Notes: generated by a model not told the origin, from the sequence alone. DNA of 64,000 nucleotides from Pontiella sulfatireligans (GCF_900890705.1 NZ_CAAHFH010000004.1:186001-250000); one strand, 5' to 3'. Shown: positions 25,283 through 35,019, counted from the stretch's first letter. Numbers and translations are program-made.

Positions 25283-28030
25283 TTACTGTTGCTCGACAAT
25301 TAGTTTGATGAACTTTTCCGTATTCGCATCAACCGGAATTTGGTTCGTGACGGTCTTGAAGCCTGTAGCTGCATTTGCTTCGCCTTCGACCGTATAACCA
25401 CCATCCGTCCAGTTTGGGAACAGCAGACCAGCCGTGGATACGTTCAGGTAGTAAGTCAATCCTGACGGAACCGGCTCGAGACGGGTATAAACGTATTCAA
25501 TTACATTCGACGATCCACCTGCATCTACAACAGTCGATACGGGCATGTTTGCTGGAGCCACCGTTCCATTGACCGGGTTGCCCCCTACACCAAACTCGTA
25601 AAGGTTGCTTAGACCGTCGTTGTCGTCATCGCCATCCGGTCCGTTTATCAGACCGAAACCAGTCGCCCAATCAGAATAGACCAGCGCTATCGGCTCCAGA
25701 ATATCGAAGGAGAAAGAGGCCAGCGTGTACCCGTCATTCTCATCGCCTGCGTCGGGATTGCTGAACGAAATAGCCTGCCCATCCAACAGGGAAACGCCGG
25801 TCAGATTCATGGTGCCGGCGCTGGTCGCCAAATTGTTGGTCTGCGTAACCGACGGGGTGCTCAGCAGCATGTCGACTGTGCTATTGGCCCGATTGACCCA
25901 ACCCACATTCTGGAAATCGACCGTTCCGCCTGCCGCCATCGAAAGACCAATTGCAATACTTTCCATATTGGTGGACGAGGCTCTATCGATACGCCATGCA
26001 TTTTTACCGAACACACCGAGTCCACCATCCGAAAGAGAAACCCCTAAATTTGATGTAGTGTTTGTATTGCCGAGCGCCGAGAAGGTCATTGAAAATGCGG
26101 TGCTGTAGGCTCCGGTGTAGGAGACGGATCCAGCCGGGCCATCCCATGCATCTACCGCCGCAATGGTCGTGGCTTCCGCGGCCGTGGTTGATGCATCAAT
26201 CGTTACATTGCCCGAACCATCGACGGTAAAGTCGAACGTCAACACATCTACCTTATTCAGGTCTCCCGAAGCAACAGGAATGCTATTTGGGAAGGTCACA
26301 GTAATGCCGGGAGGAGGCGGAGAAGGAACGGCCTCGAAAACAAAGCCGAAGAGCGATGCACCTGCGGAGGATGCTCTCGGAGTGATTCCGTCGTCTTTGA
26401 AATCATCCGTCGTCACCACAAAGGTATCCCCGACGGAAAGTGAAAATCCTTCACCGATCAGATCAATCGATCCACCCGAGGAACTATTCGGCAGAACATA
26501 TTCTTCGCGGGAGTCTTCGTCCAGGAAGGTCAGATTCGAGTCCCCATTTGCCACACGGTTGGTATATTCAACGGACTTAAAGTTAACTACAACGTCATCC
26601 GCCGACGTCAATGTCCACTCGATTTTTTCCGCACCGGCATCTTTAATAAGTGGAGTTTTCACACCCAAACCCGGCCCCGGATTGTCTGCCCAGGTACTGA
26701 GGCTAATAGTCGCTACGTCATTGGTCTTCGCAATGCCAGTAAGCGTGAAACTGGTGTTATACATAGCTGAATCCGATACGGATCCCACGATTCCGTCCCA
26801 TGCGTCCACAACCGCCTTGGGAGCTGCACCGCCATTGGAAGTCGAAGCGTCCAGCGTAACAACGCCTGCACCATCTACTGTGTAGTCGAGAGTCACCGTG
26901 ATTAAATTCCGCAATACAGGATCGGTAACCGGGAAGCTGACGACCACATCCGGCGATAGTTCGATGGGTGTTGCGGACACTTCGTCGCTGTACGTGGTTT
27001 CAAACCCGTTGGTATCCGTCGCCGTAACCGCATAGAAGTAAGGGGTTCCGTTCGTCACATCGGTGTCGATATACGCACTGGCTGAAAGATTGGTCTGCGC
27101 AACATAGTTGTTTGTCCCACTAATGGTCGACCGGTATACCGTGTAAAAGTCCAGAAATCCCGTTCCATCATCTGCCCAGTCAAGTACCGCAGAGGAAGCG
27201 GAGCCCACCGCAGAAACCCCTGTAGGCGTATTAATACCTGCGGCAACCGCCCATTTATCGGTCAGCTCGGTATATTTGTTGGAAAATGCTGAGGCATCCA
27301 AAAATTCGTCATAGACCAGGAATTCGCCAATTGCGCCATTAATGAATTGTCCGCCGTTATCTGTCCGGCCAAGCCACATAGTCTGCGTGGAGGAAAAGTT
27401 GCCATTTGCAACCGCGTTGGTGTTGAGTGAACTCATATTGTTGGAATCCCACAATTCGAAGGCTCCGGTTGCCTTATTGTAGTTGAAGGCTATGATCAGG
27501 GTATTCCCCGCCGCGACCGGCGTCCCGCCGCTCTTGGAAAAGGTTTGGCCCGCCATAACGGCCCTGACTTGGCCTCCCTCATATTTCAGAATAAAATTAT
27601 TTAGAATGGTTGCGTTGCCATGATTACCAAAGACCGGATCTCGAACGACGGGAGCATTGACGCTGTCGACTTTCACTGCTGCAAAAACCGCAAAACCGCT
27701 TTTTGCGGATGCTGCACCGGTGAAATCGAGAAAACTATCCTGCTCGGCCGAACTAAAAAGCCGATACCCCGCATTGCCTGTTGTAAAATCAACACCGGAC
27801 AGGCCGGATACCGATAGACTTGCGCTTGGAAAAAGAGGGTCTCCGACTCTGGTCAGATCTCCCGCATTGTTTGCATTGCCGGACTGATCCACCCAATCCG
27901 TCGCAACGCCGCTGGCATTCGTGACCACACTGCCCGGAACGGTTGCATCCAGATCACAAATCAGTGCCGCCTGCGCCCCTGCTGCCAAGCCGACCAAGAT
28001 TCCTACTAATGTTAAGCATCTCTTTCTCAT
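25283..28030 (-). CDS. Secreted LamG/FN3 protein with two recurrent domains
   Basis: 915 residues with GGAGG upstream of MRKRCLTLVGILVGLAAGAQA. The order is: a LamG/concanavalin-like domain (about 22-250, with DQSGNANNAGD and NGAIGEFLVYDEFL); FN3 (about 255-350); two tandem copies of the recurrent domain (about 358-575 with VVSFPVTDPVLRN, and 577-790 with VTIDAST and VDAWDGPAGSVS); then a C-terminal module with DGDDDNDGLSNLYEFGVGGNP ending FIKLIVEQQ, nearly the same terminus as the beta-helix protein. There is no obvious catalytic domain, so it is probably a substrate-binding or scaffold protein. A LacI-type operator lies about 170 nt upstream. Confidence 0.85.
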   Translation of the reverse strand: MRKRCLTLVGILVGLAAGAQAALICDLDATVPGSVVTNASGVATDWVDQSGNANNAGDLTRVGDPLFPSASLSVSGLSGVDFTTGNAGYRLFSSAEQDSFLDFTGAASAKSGFAVFAAVKVDSVNAPVVRDPVFGNHGNATILNNFILKYEGGQVRAVMAGQTFSKSGGTPVAAGNTLIIAFNYNKATGAFELWDSNNMSSLNTNAVANGNFSSTQTMWLGRTDNGGQFINGAIGEFLVYDEFLDASAFSNKYTELTDKWAVAAGINTPTGVSAVGSASSAVLDWADDGTGFLDFYTVYRSTISGTNNYVAQTNLSASAYIDTDVTNGTPYFYAVTATDTNGFETTYSDEVSATPIELSPDVVVSFPVTDPVLRNLITVTLDYTVDGAGVVTLDASTSNGGAAPKAVVDAWDGIVGSVSDSAMYNTSFTLTGIAKTNDVATISLSTWADNPGPGLGVKTPLIKDAGAEKIEWTLTSADDVVVNFKSVEYTNRVANGDSNLTFLDEDSREEYVLPNSSSGGSIDLIGEGFSLSVGDTFVVTTDDFKDDGITPRASSAGASLFGFVFEAVPSPPPPGITVTFPNSIPVASGDLNKVDVLTFDFTVDGSGNVTIDASTTAAEATTIAAVDAWDGPAGSVSYTGAYSTAFSMTFSALGNTNTTSNLGVSLSDGGLGVFGKNAWRIDRASSTNMESIAIGLSMAAGGTVDFQNVGWVNRANSTVDMLLSTPSVTQTNNLATSAGTMNLTGVSLLDGQAISFSNPDAGDENDGYTLASFSFDILEPIALVYSDWATGFGLINGPDGDDDNDGLSNLYEFGVGGNPVNGTVAPANMPVSTVVDAGGSSNVIEYVYTRLEPVPSGLTYYLNVSTAGLLFPNWTDGGYTVEGEANAATGFKTVTNQIPVDANTEKFIKLIVEQQ

Positions 28031-28201
28031 TTCATACCTCCTGCTATTCAGTCTCTATAAATAGGCTCACCATGAACCATCCCGACTTGATTGGCATAAC
28101 GTATCACCATTTAAAGGGAAGAGATTGCACCTGACCGACAAATGCTTGACTGTGAAGGACAATATTTACAAAAATATGGATTTTTTGATGTTATTCTCAA
28201 A

Positions 28202-28216
28202 AATAAACGTTTTATC
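28202..28216. promoter_or_regulatory. LacI-type operator AATAAACGTTTTATC
   Basis: Same core as the site at 5251. It lies in the 249-nt gap upstream of the LamG protein gene, the only gene it can drive, since the response-regulator gene ends at 28280 and points the same way. No convincing -35/-10 pair surrounds it; TTGAGA with ATATTT 17 nt downstream on the minus strand is one option. Confidence 0.6.
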
Positions 28217-28279
28217 ATCAGGTGGATTTTTATACGGATTTAATTTCGATTAGAGACCTGTCCGGTGCCTGCGCCCCAA

Positions 28280-29122
28280 CTATTCCTGGGTATCAGGCGA
28301 TGTCTGTTTTGCACGGTATTCAGAGGGTGACATGCCATAGAATTGCTTGAAATACCGACTGAAATGAGCGGCATCCGAAAACCCCACGTCATATGCGATA
28401 TCGGTAACTCTCAGTTCCGAGGATGCAAGCAGCGCTGCTGCTTTTTTCAGACGGACATTCCAAATCATTTTTGCCGGGGTTAATCCGGTCAAGGCTTTCA
28501 GTTTCCGACTCAGCGTTCGCAACCCCACATTCAGCTTCATCGCGAATAGCTCGACCGAAAAATCAGTATCAGCGCAATGCGTTTCAAGCACCTCAAATAT
28601 TTTCCTTAGGAATTCCTGATCTGGAGACAATTCCATCTGTGGTTGGTTGGGCACCATAACATCCTGGATGAAGCGCTCGCGCAACTTTCGTCGCGACTCA
28701 AGTAGATTGTGAATCCTTGCTACTAGCAGCGCCATATTGAACGGCTTGGTGACATAGTCGTCGGCTCCCGTCTGCAATCCCTCGACCTGGCTTTGCACCG
28801 AGGTCTTGGCGGTCAGCATGATGACCGGGATATGGGAGGTTTCCGGGTTTGATTTAACTTCGCGGCAAAATGAAATTCCATCCATGACCGGCATCATAAG
28901 ATCGGTCACGATGAGATCGGGAATATATTCCCGTGCTTTATCAAGCCCATCCTGACCGTCGGCCGCTTGAAGCACGTCATAGTCGCTCTTCAGCCCAAAA
29001 GCAATATACCAGCGAAAGTCGACATCATCCTCGACCACGAGAACCCGTGGCAAGTCGTTCGCTTGTTCCTTATCCGGGGAGCTATTCGCTTGATCCTTTG
29101 AATCGTCTGTTCCGTCAGCCAT
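28280..29122 (-). CDS. Response regulator, receiver plus AraC-type HTH
   Basis: 280 residues from MADGTDDSKD, whose ATG overlaps the end of the kinase gene by 8 nt; longer in-frame starts lie inside the kinase gene. The receiver domain shows VLVVEDDVDFR, the phosphoacceptor Asp in LIVTDLMMPVMDG, and MLTAKTS and DDYVTKPF. The C-terminal AraC-type domain has two helix-turn-helix units (SVELFAMKLNVGLRTLSRKL and VTDIAYDVGFSDAAHFSRYFKQFYGMSP). This layout matches the output half of the hybrid two-component sensors used for polysaccharide sensing, but as a separate protein. Its cognate sensor gene is broken by an IS element, so its activation may be altered. Confidence 0.9.
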   Translation of the reverse strand: MADGTDDSKDQANSSPDKEQANDLPRVLVVEDDVDFRWYIAFGLKSDYDVLQAADGQDGLDKAREYIPDLIVTDLMMPVMDGISFCREVKSNPETSHIPVIMLTAKTSVQSQVEGLQTGADDYVTKPFNMALLVARIHNLLESRRKLRERFIQDVMVPNQPQMELSPDQEFLRKIFEVLETHCADTDFSVELFAMKLNVGLRTLSRKLKALTGLTPAKMIWNVRLKKAAALLASSELRVTDIAYDVGFSDAAHFSRYFKQFYGMSPSEYRAKQTSPDTQE

Positions 29123-30241
29123 GACTTGATCCTTTATTGGAAATGTTTTCCAAGTCAACCGGTAAATGCACCAGGAAACGGGTGCCGGGTCGCTTAACAT
29201 CCTGATGGATCGGGCTCTCGGCACGAATTTCCCCTCCCCACAAATCCACCAGTTCCTTCGTCAGATTGAGCCCTATCCCGGAACCGTCGACAATCGTTTT
29301 TTCAGGAACCCGATAAAAGCGGTCGAATATGTGGTGCAGATGCTTCGGCGCGATACCGCGGCCGGTATCCTCCACGATCAACGACAACGTCCTGCCCCCG
29401 CCTTGGCCGGGCACGGCATCCAGCAGCACCCTGACCTCACCATCGGAAGGACTGTACTTGATTGCATTAACGATCAGGTTCTGCACAATTTTTTTGAGCT
29501 TGTCCGCATCGAACCAACCCATGCACGGTTCAACCATCTCAAGATGGCAGGACACCTTGTGTCGTTTCGCCAGCGGCTGCAACAAGTCGACACATTCCCT
29601 CACCGGCCTCGAAATATTCCCCTCTTCGGCTTCGATCCGCATCTGGCCCTGTTCGAGTTTTCTAAAATCCAACAGCTGCGAAACCAGGTTAGCGACCCGA
29701 TCAACATTGCGCATCGCCAAGGACAACAGTTGCTCGCCATCTTCGTCTGGCCCGGCTTCCAACATGCTCTCAAGCGGCCCCTTAATCAATGCGAGCGGCG
29801 TGTTGAGTTCGTGGGAAATGTTTGTAAAAAAACCGGTCTTGATCCGATCCATCTCCACTAAATGCTTTTCGCGCTCAACCTGCTGCTCAATAAGATGTCG
29901 TTCCCGGATGCGGATGATGATCCAGATCAGCATCGCGACCAGAATTAAAAAAGAAATCACCATAGTTACAAACCATGCCTGAAGCCAAACCGAAGGAACC
30001 ACGCTGAATCCTGCAACCGCCGGGGTTGGATCGACATTATAGTCCCTGTCCCTTGCGCGGACCTCGAGTACATGCCGCCCATGCGGAAGATCCGGGAACA
30101 TTCTATCTGTTTCGAGGGAATACCGAGACCAATCCCCGTGGTCCAGACGCCATGAATATTCAAGAAGCTCTTCCGGGGTATTGTCCCACGAATCCCGGCC
30201 CGCCCAGGCCATCTGGCTGTTTCCCGGCTGGGCCACCCGCT
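29115..30241 (-). pseudogene. Sensor histidine kinase, 3' part of IS-split gene
   Basis: This fragment encodes a Y_Y_Y-type beta domain (VAQPGNSQMAWAGRD and YSWRLDHGDWSRYS), one transmembrane helix (FVTMVISFLILVAMLIWIII), HisKA with the phosphoacceptor His in FTNISHELNTPLALIKG, and HATPase with NLIVNAIKYSP, VEDTGRGIAP and GSGIGLNLTKEL. The usual periplasmic propeller sensor is cut off by the IS1182 element. A new ATG within the IS end (30281) opens the frame, so a sensorless but membrane-bound kinase could still be made. The stop overlaps the response-regulator start. Confidence 0.88.
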
Positions 30242-31777
30242 CTAGCAGTCTGTCGGAGTTAGAACCCCGCACTGGCGACATCCCGGCATGAACTTATCAA
30301 GTAAAAGAGGCAAAGGCCGGGCGAAGCAAGAAAATGTCTGAAAATACGCCCGAAAATGTGCCGACAGTGCATTGGCGTGCTGTTTTGCGGTTGCCGCCGG
30401 GTGTTTCGGGGCACGCGCCGCCATGAGCTTGAATATTTTCTTTAGATTGTAACTGAGGCAGACGAGGCTCCATTCGGTTTCGGCTTTCTCCTTCCCCCTC
30501 ATCGAGAAGCGGCGGAAGCCGAGCACTTCCTTGATAACCCCGAAAACGGGTTCGACGGTTTGCTTGCGCTGCTTGTAGAGCGCCTTCCCTTCGGGGGTCT
30601 TGAGACGGTAGGCCATCTGTTCCTTGATGGGTGCGCCAGGTGGCGGCGGGGTCGGCAGCGGTTGCTTCTCGAGGTCGGCAACGCTGACGTGGTGCGAGCC
30701 TTTGGCCATGGCGCTGTACACCGTCGGCCCGCCACCGGTTTCGGCGTCTTTGACGGCCTTCTCACTGTAGTAGCCGGTATCGGTCAATACGCTTTCCGGA
30801 GTGGCCGCTTCCTCAGGAATGCTTGCGAGAACAGGATTGAGCTGCTCTTTGTCATTGGGCGCATCGGTGACGAGCTGACCAACGATGAGATAGGTTTCGG
30901 TGTCTACAGCGGCCTGCGCGTTGTAGGCCTGTTCGAAGTGGCTGCCGTTGCCGGCCTTCATGATGCGGCTTTCGGGGTCGGTAAAATTGTATTGCTTCTT
31001 ATCCGGCGGCTCTGCGGATGGAGGTTTAGGTTCTTTTCCCCGCGGTTTCTTGTTTTTACGCTTTTCCTCGAAGGCCGTTTTCTTCTCTTCGTACTCGGCC
31101 TGTTTTTGTTTGCGCTCCTCTTCGTAGCGCGCCTTGATCACTGCCCGGGCGTGCTCCAGGCTCTTGATGCGGTCTTCGCGCCGGACGATTTCGTCCGGGA
31201 TGCTCAGCCCGTCATCAAGCGGGACGTTATCGACCTGCTCGGCTTTGGCGGCGAGTTGTTCGACTTCCTTGCGCAGCAGTTCGACCTGCTCGCCGGCATG
31301 CTTGTAGCTGACAGCGGAATGCTTGCTGGCACTGGCTTTGATCTTGGTGCCATCGACGCTCACGGTGCCGACCTTTTTGAGACCGGCGGTTTCCTGCGCC
31401 ATGAGCAGCACCCGTACAAAAGCCTTTTCGAACAGCTCGCGGTTCGTGCGGCGAAAGGCACAGATCGTGTCGTGATCGGGATGCAGGCTGCCGCCGCAGA
31501 TGTAGCGAACGATGACGTCCGACCAGGTCGCATCCTCGATCCCGCGCGAGGAGAAGCGGCCCGTGGCGTAGCAATAGATCAGCAGAGTCAGCATCATGCG
31601 CGGCGGATACTGCTCGTCGCCAGTTCCCCGAAGGTTGAAGCGGAAGTCTCCAGCGGGAAGCCGGTCCACCGCATCGATCAGGAAATGCACAATGTGCTTC
31701 TGAGGAATCCAGTCGCGCAGGTCTGGCGGAAGCAGCATCGGGGTGTCGCGGTCGAGGTTCTTGAGTCGTGTGGCCAT
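30242..31777 (-). CDS. IS1182-family transposase
   Basis: About 511 residues from MATRLKNLDRD, preceded by AAAGGAAG. It has the N-terminal DUF772-like region (LRDWIPQKHIVHFLIDAVD and ATWSDVIVRYICGG), a DDE core with VSVDGTKIKA and LTDTGYYSEKAV, and the C-terminal EPVFGVIKEVLGFRRFSMRG carrying the Glu. A charged Lys/Glu-rich insertion lies between the first and second Asp. The last codons run through the left inverted repeat, and the stop TAG is supplied by the CTAG target duplication. The gene looks full-length, so the element may still be mobile. Confidence 0.93.
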   Translation of the reverse strand: MATRLKNLDRDTPMLLPPDLRDWIPQKHIVHFLIDAVDRLPAGDFRFNLRGTGDEQYPPRMMLTLLIYCYATGRFSSRGIEDATWSDVIVRYICGGSLHPDHDTICAFRRTNRELFEKAFVRVLLMAQETAGLKKVGTVSVDGTKIKASASKHSAVSYKHAGEQVELLRKEVEQLAAKAEQVDNVPLDDGLSIPDEIVRREDRIKSLEHARAVIKARYEEERKQKQAEYEEKKTAFEEKRKNKKPRGKEPKPPSAEPPDKKQYNFTDPESRIMKAGNGSHFEQAYNAQAAVDTETYLIVGQLVTDAPNDKEQLNPVLASIPEEAATPESVLTDTGYYSEKAVKDAETGGGPTVYSAMAKGSHHVSVADLEKQPLPTPPPPGAPIKEQMAYRLKTPEGKALYKQRKQTVEPVFGVIKEVLGFRRFSMRGKEKAETEWSLVCLSYNLKKIFKLMAARAPKHPAATAKQHANALSAHFRAYFQTFSCFARPLPLLLDKFMPGCRQCGVLTPTDC

Positions 31778-31866
31778 CACTTCCTTTTGGTTAAGACAGG
31801 CATAGACTGGCACAGTCTCATGAATATTGAAATATTATTCGCAAGCTAAGTCCGACAGACTGCTAG
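30242..31866. mobile_element. IS1182-family insertion sequence with CTAG target duplication
   Basis: Near-perfect terminal inverted repeats (CAGTCTGTCGGAGTTAG at the left; the right end differs at one base) enclose one transposase gene. CTAG is present on both outer sides (30242-30245 and 31863-31866), consistent with a 4-bp target duplication. Removing the IS with one CTAG copy rejoins the flanking sensor-kinase reading frames without a shift or stop, which defines the ends and shows that the host gene was intact before insertion. Confidence 0.92.
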
Positions 31867-33894
31867 GCAATAGGTTATGCGGGTATCCGGCGGAGCTGCA
31901 TCCGCAACGTACCTGACGCTGCAGAACTTTGTATGCTCTCCGAGCGATGCCGTAGGCGCCCGCGTCCGAAGCTGCCAGTCGCGTTCGCCAAAGTTCAGCC
32001 ACACCGCGTTATCTTGTGCTTGATGCATGGTGCCGCTGTTTCGGGTCATCGAAATAGTCGGGGGAAACGCATGCATCGTCCAGCTTCTCCCGTCAAACCG
32101 GCTGATACCGCTGCCGGATGCGGCAAGCAAAGTGCCGTCCCGCAACGGAAGCAGATCCGAAACCAGACTGCTGGCCACCCCATCTTCCGTGGAATACCGG
32201 ATCCAACTGTCGCCCTCCTTCCGGTATACGCCGAAGCCTCCTTTGGCAACCCAAAGCACCCCGGCGGCATCCACCGCCATGTCGTCCGTGATACGCCAAG
32301 GCAGTGCCGTAATGAGCTCCATGCGATGATCGGTCAGATGATAGCAATCGGTCTGGACACCACCCAGCCAGAGCGAATCCGTATCCTGCTGGGCAAAAAC
32401 AGATATCACTTGCTTGGGAAAAACCGGTGGAACATGCTGCTTCAGCAACCCGACATCCCCGTCGGCGGAAACGCCGTACTGCAAAGCACCCCCCTTCGTT
32501 ATCGGTTTCAGGTATCTTACTGTCCCGAACCACATCGTACCGTCCATCGCTTCAAAGACCGCTCGGGGAGCGATGGCTTCGGCAAACTCCGGGTGCAGGA
32601 AATGCTTCCACTGTTTCCCGTCGAAAACCGCGATTCCCGCCGCCTCGCCGTGGCTGCCCGCCGCCCAGACCAAACCATGGCTGGAGCACACAAGCGCTCG
32701 GGGCAGGCTGATCATGCCATCGGAAACCTCATGTTGAAGCCAGCGCCCGGAATCCAGGTCATGACTGACCGCGTGGCTATCCTTCGTCAAAAACCATTGG
32801 ATACTTCCATCCGCAGATTCGCATTGGAAATGTAATTGGGGATAGGTCTGCCATTGGTGACTACCCGTATCCACGTTGTAAATCCGACCGAACTGGGTAA
32901 GCACCCAGATTCTTCCGCCGGACGACTCGAACAGGTACAAAGGAACAACCGGCAGCCCAAGCTGGTAGGGCAGATAGATTGAAGGACCGCGTGCTCCTAG
33001 GGAATATATTTCGCCTGCTCCACCGGCCCAGAGGGTGCCATCACGGCTTTCGAGCAGGGAATAGTGTGAATTGCTGTGCGGTGCGGATGCGGCGGCGCGC
33101 CACGCCTCCTCTTTTACATCAAAATAAAGAACACCATGATCCCCCGAGGCATCGGCAAACCAGATCCGCCCATTCCGTCCGGCCAGCAGGCTGACATTGC
33201 GCAATCCGGAAGAGCCCTTTGCCGGAAAATATTCCCACTCCGCCGCCGGCAGCGCCTCGCCGTCTACCACCGGAATATGGATCAGTTCGTCATCCCGGTC
33301 TTTGTATGACTGAACGAGCCAAACATCCCCCGTCGCACCAGCACATGCTGAAAGCCGGCAGCCTTCAGGAACTCGCGCAACCACCTTGCCCCCGCTCAGG
33401 TCGTCGTTAATTCTCCACAGCGCGTGCTGCATCTGCAGCCAGATGGTTTCATCCTTACCCTGAAAAAGACGGACATCAAAATTCACAGGTTCCAGTGCTT
33501 TGACCAGAACCGCCCACTCCCCTTGGTGCCATCGCACCAGGCTCTTGCCTGCCACAACCAGCAGATCCTCCTTCCCCAGGACCAGCACCGCGCTTGCCCA
33601 GGGAACGGGGCGCTGGCTTGAAATCCGGCGAAGCAGTCCTTCGTCGAAGGGGATCCGTGTCACCTCCTGCCCATCGTCCCGAACCAGACCACCGACGGCC
33701 CCGAACCAGAGTGTACCATCCGGAACTTCATCCATGCAGAGTACCCCTGCACCATCGAGATACTCCACATGCTGCCAGCGCCACGGCTCCAGCATCGGAT
33801 CCGCAATCTCCGGCGTATACGGCACAACCGCCGCACACCACAAAGGCAGCAACGCCAGAGTCAACGCCAATAGTTTCAGAAATCCGTTTCGCAT
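31867..33894 (-). pseudogene. Sensor histidine kinase, 5' part (propeller sensor) of IS-split gene
   Basis: A signal peptide (MRNGFLKLLALTLALLPLWCAA) and about 650 residues of beta-propeller repeats of the two-component-regulator type (GTLWFGAVGGLVRDDG, GRIWFADASG, GTLWAGGAGEIYSL, GVLWVAKGGFGVY, GTLLAASGSGISRFDG). It ends at APPDTRITYCL, where the Y_Y_Y domain should begin. Translation then runs 7 codons into the IS to a stop. The ATG at 33894 is preferred; a TTG 15 nt upstream is in frame. The rejoined protein would have about 1052 residues: propeller, Y_Y_Y, membrane helix, kinase. The upstream aldo/keto reductase stops 20 nt earlier. Confidence 0.88.
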
Positions 33895-33914
33895 GGAGAT
33901 AATTTCCAACCCGC

Positions 33915-34871
33915 TCAGTCCGATACGGGGAAAAGTGGCGTCAAGTTCCTGACCGAAGCCAGCAACGCCACCTGTTCATCATCCGTCAGCGGATGGAACC
34001 CGGCTACCAGGTTTTCCGCCATGCGGTAGATGCGCTCATCGCCCGGTGGAATGGCAGCGGTTAAATCCTGCGACAAGGTAAAGTAGAGGGCATTCCGGAC
34101 GAGTTCTAAATCATCAATCGGTCGGTACCAACATTTGGTATAACCGCTCTCTTTCTTTTGCTCTTTGTTGTCCCAGGGCGTGTGAGCAAGCGCTTTAAGT
34201 GCAAGTCGTGCCACGTCTTTTTTCTTCGCTTTTTCCAGCAGCTGTTTGCCGAATCCACTGGTGGCAAAACAGACATGGTTTACCGGGAACAGCACGGAGT
34301 CCCATTCAAAGCGATCAAGCAACTCAAGTGCAACATCCTCGTCGTGTGCAGAAAAACCGAGATGGCGTACCTTGCCCTCTTCGCGCGCTCTGACGAGCAG
34401 CTCCATCACGCCACCCGGAGCGAACGCCTGCTCGATATCTTCGGGCTTGTGCATGTTGTGCAACTGATAGAGGTCAAAATAGTCGGTCTGTAGCGTTTTC
34501 AGCGAATTTTCAAATTCCCGCCGTGCACCTTCAGCATCCCGCTCGCCCGTTTTACATGCGAGAAATACCTCTTCGCGATAGGGTTTCAACGCCGGTCCCA
34601 GCTTGCGTTCCGCCTCGCCCTTGCCGTACGAGGGCGCCACATCGAAATAGTTTATGCCGCGCCCGATGGCTCTTGCGACCTCGTTGTTTGCATCTGACTG
34701 TTCCTGGCCCATCAGCACGATGGCGCCAAAACCGATGATCGAAAGATCGATCTCTTTGTTATACGCACGTTTCGGAATCGGCTTGCCTACATCCTTGCTC
34801 ATTGCTTTCTCCACCATTGACCAATACCCACTCGCAGCAAGCGAGGTTTTCATAAACGGTCTACGTTTCAT
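33915..34871 (-). CDS. Aldo/keto reductase with Tat-like N-terminus
   Basis: 318 residues, with GAGAGGA upstream of the ATG. Catalytic tetrad elements are YFDVAPSYGKGE (Asp, Tyr), the Lys in ACKTGERD and the His in LYQLHNMH. The N-terminus, KRRPFMKTSLAASG, looks like a weak twin-arginine leader, common in PVC homologues, so the enzyme may be exported. The C-terminal half differs from classical reductases (TKCWYRPIDDLELVRNALYFTLSQ). It is divergent from the Gfo/Idh/MocA gene across an operator-containing promoter and is followed by the sensor gene. A redox role in sugar processing is likely; the substrate is unknown. Confidence 0.88.
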   Translation of the reverse strand: MKRRPFMKTSLAASGYWSMVEKAMSKDVGKPIPKRAYNKEIDLSIIGFGAIVLMGQEQSDANNEVARAIGRGINYFDVAPSYGKGEAERKLGPALKPYREEVFLACKTGERDAEGARREFENSLKTLQTDYFDLYQLHNMHKPEDIEQAFAPGGVMELLVRAREEGKVRHLGFSAHDEDVALELLDRFEWDSVLFPVNHVCFATSGFGKQLLEKAKKKDVARLALKALAHTPWDNKEQKKESGYTKCWYRPIDDLELVRNALYFTLSQDLTAAIPPGDERIYRMAENLVAGFHPLTDDEQVALLASVRNLTPLFPVSD

Positions 34872-34932
34872 TTTTTTCCTCTCCTATTTAATCCATTTTT
34901 AAAAATTGGCGGAAACTTGCAACGTCAGACGA

Positions 34933-34961
34933 TTGACACCGGATAAACGTTTAAGCATAGT
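34933..34961 (+). promoter_or_regulatory. Sigma70-like promoter with LacI-type operator in its spacer
   Basis: TTGACA (34933-34938), 17-nt spacer, CATAGT (34956-34961). The operator GATAAACGTTTAAGC (34942-34956) lies in the spacer, so a bound LacI-family repressor would block RNA polymerase. It faces the oxidoreductase-sulfatase-DUF1080-beta-helix operon and is close enough to affect the divergent aldo/keto reductase. Confidence 0.8.
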
Positions 34962-35019
34962 GTTTTTAAATTTTCAATGCTATTTAGTTGCATTCATCAA
35001 TCCCCCAAGGAGATTAGCC

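Noticed and set aside
30560..31849. 429-codon plus-strand frame across the IS1182 transposase
   Set aside because: Antisense to a clearly functional transposase; Leu/Gly/Phe-rich product typical of a shadow frame.
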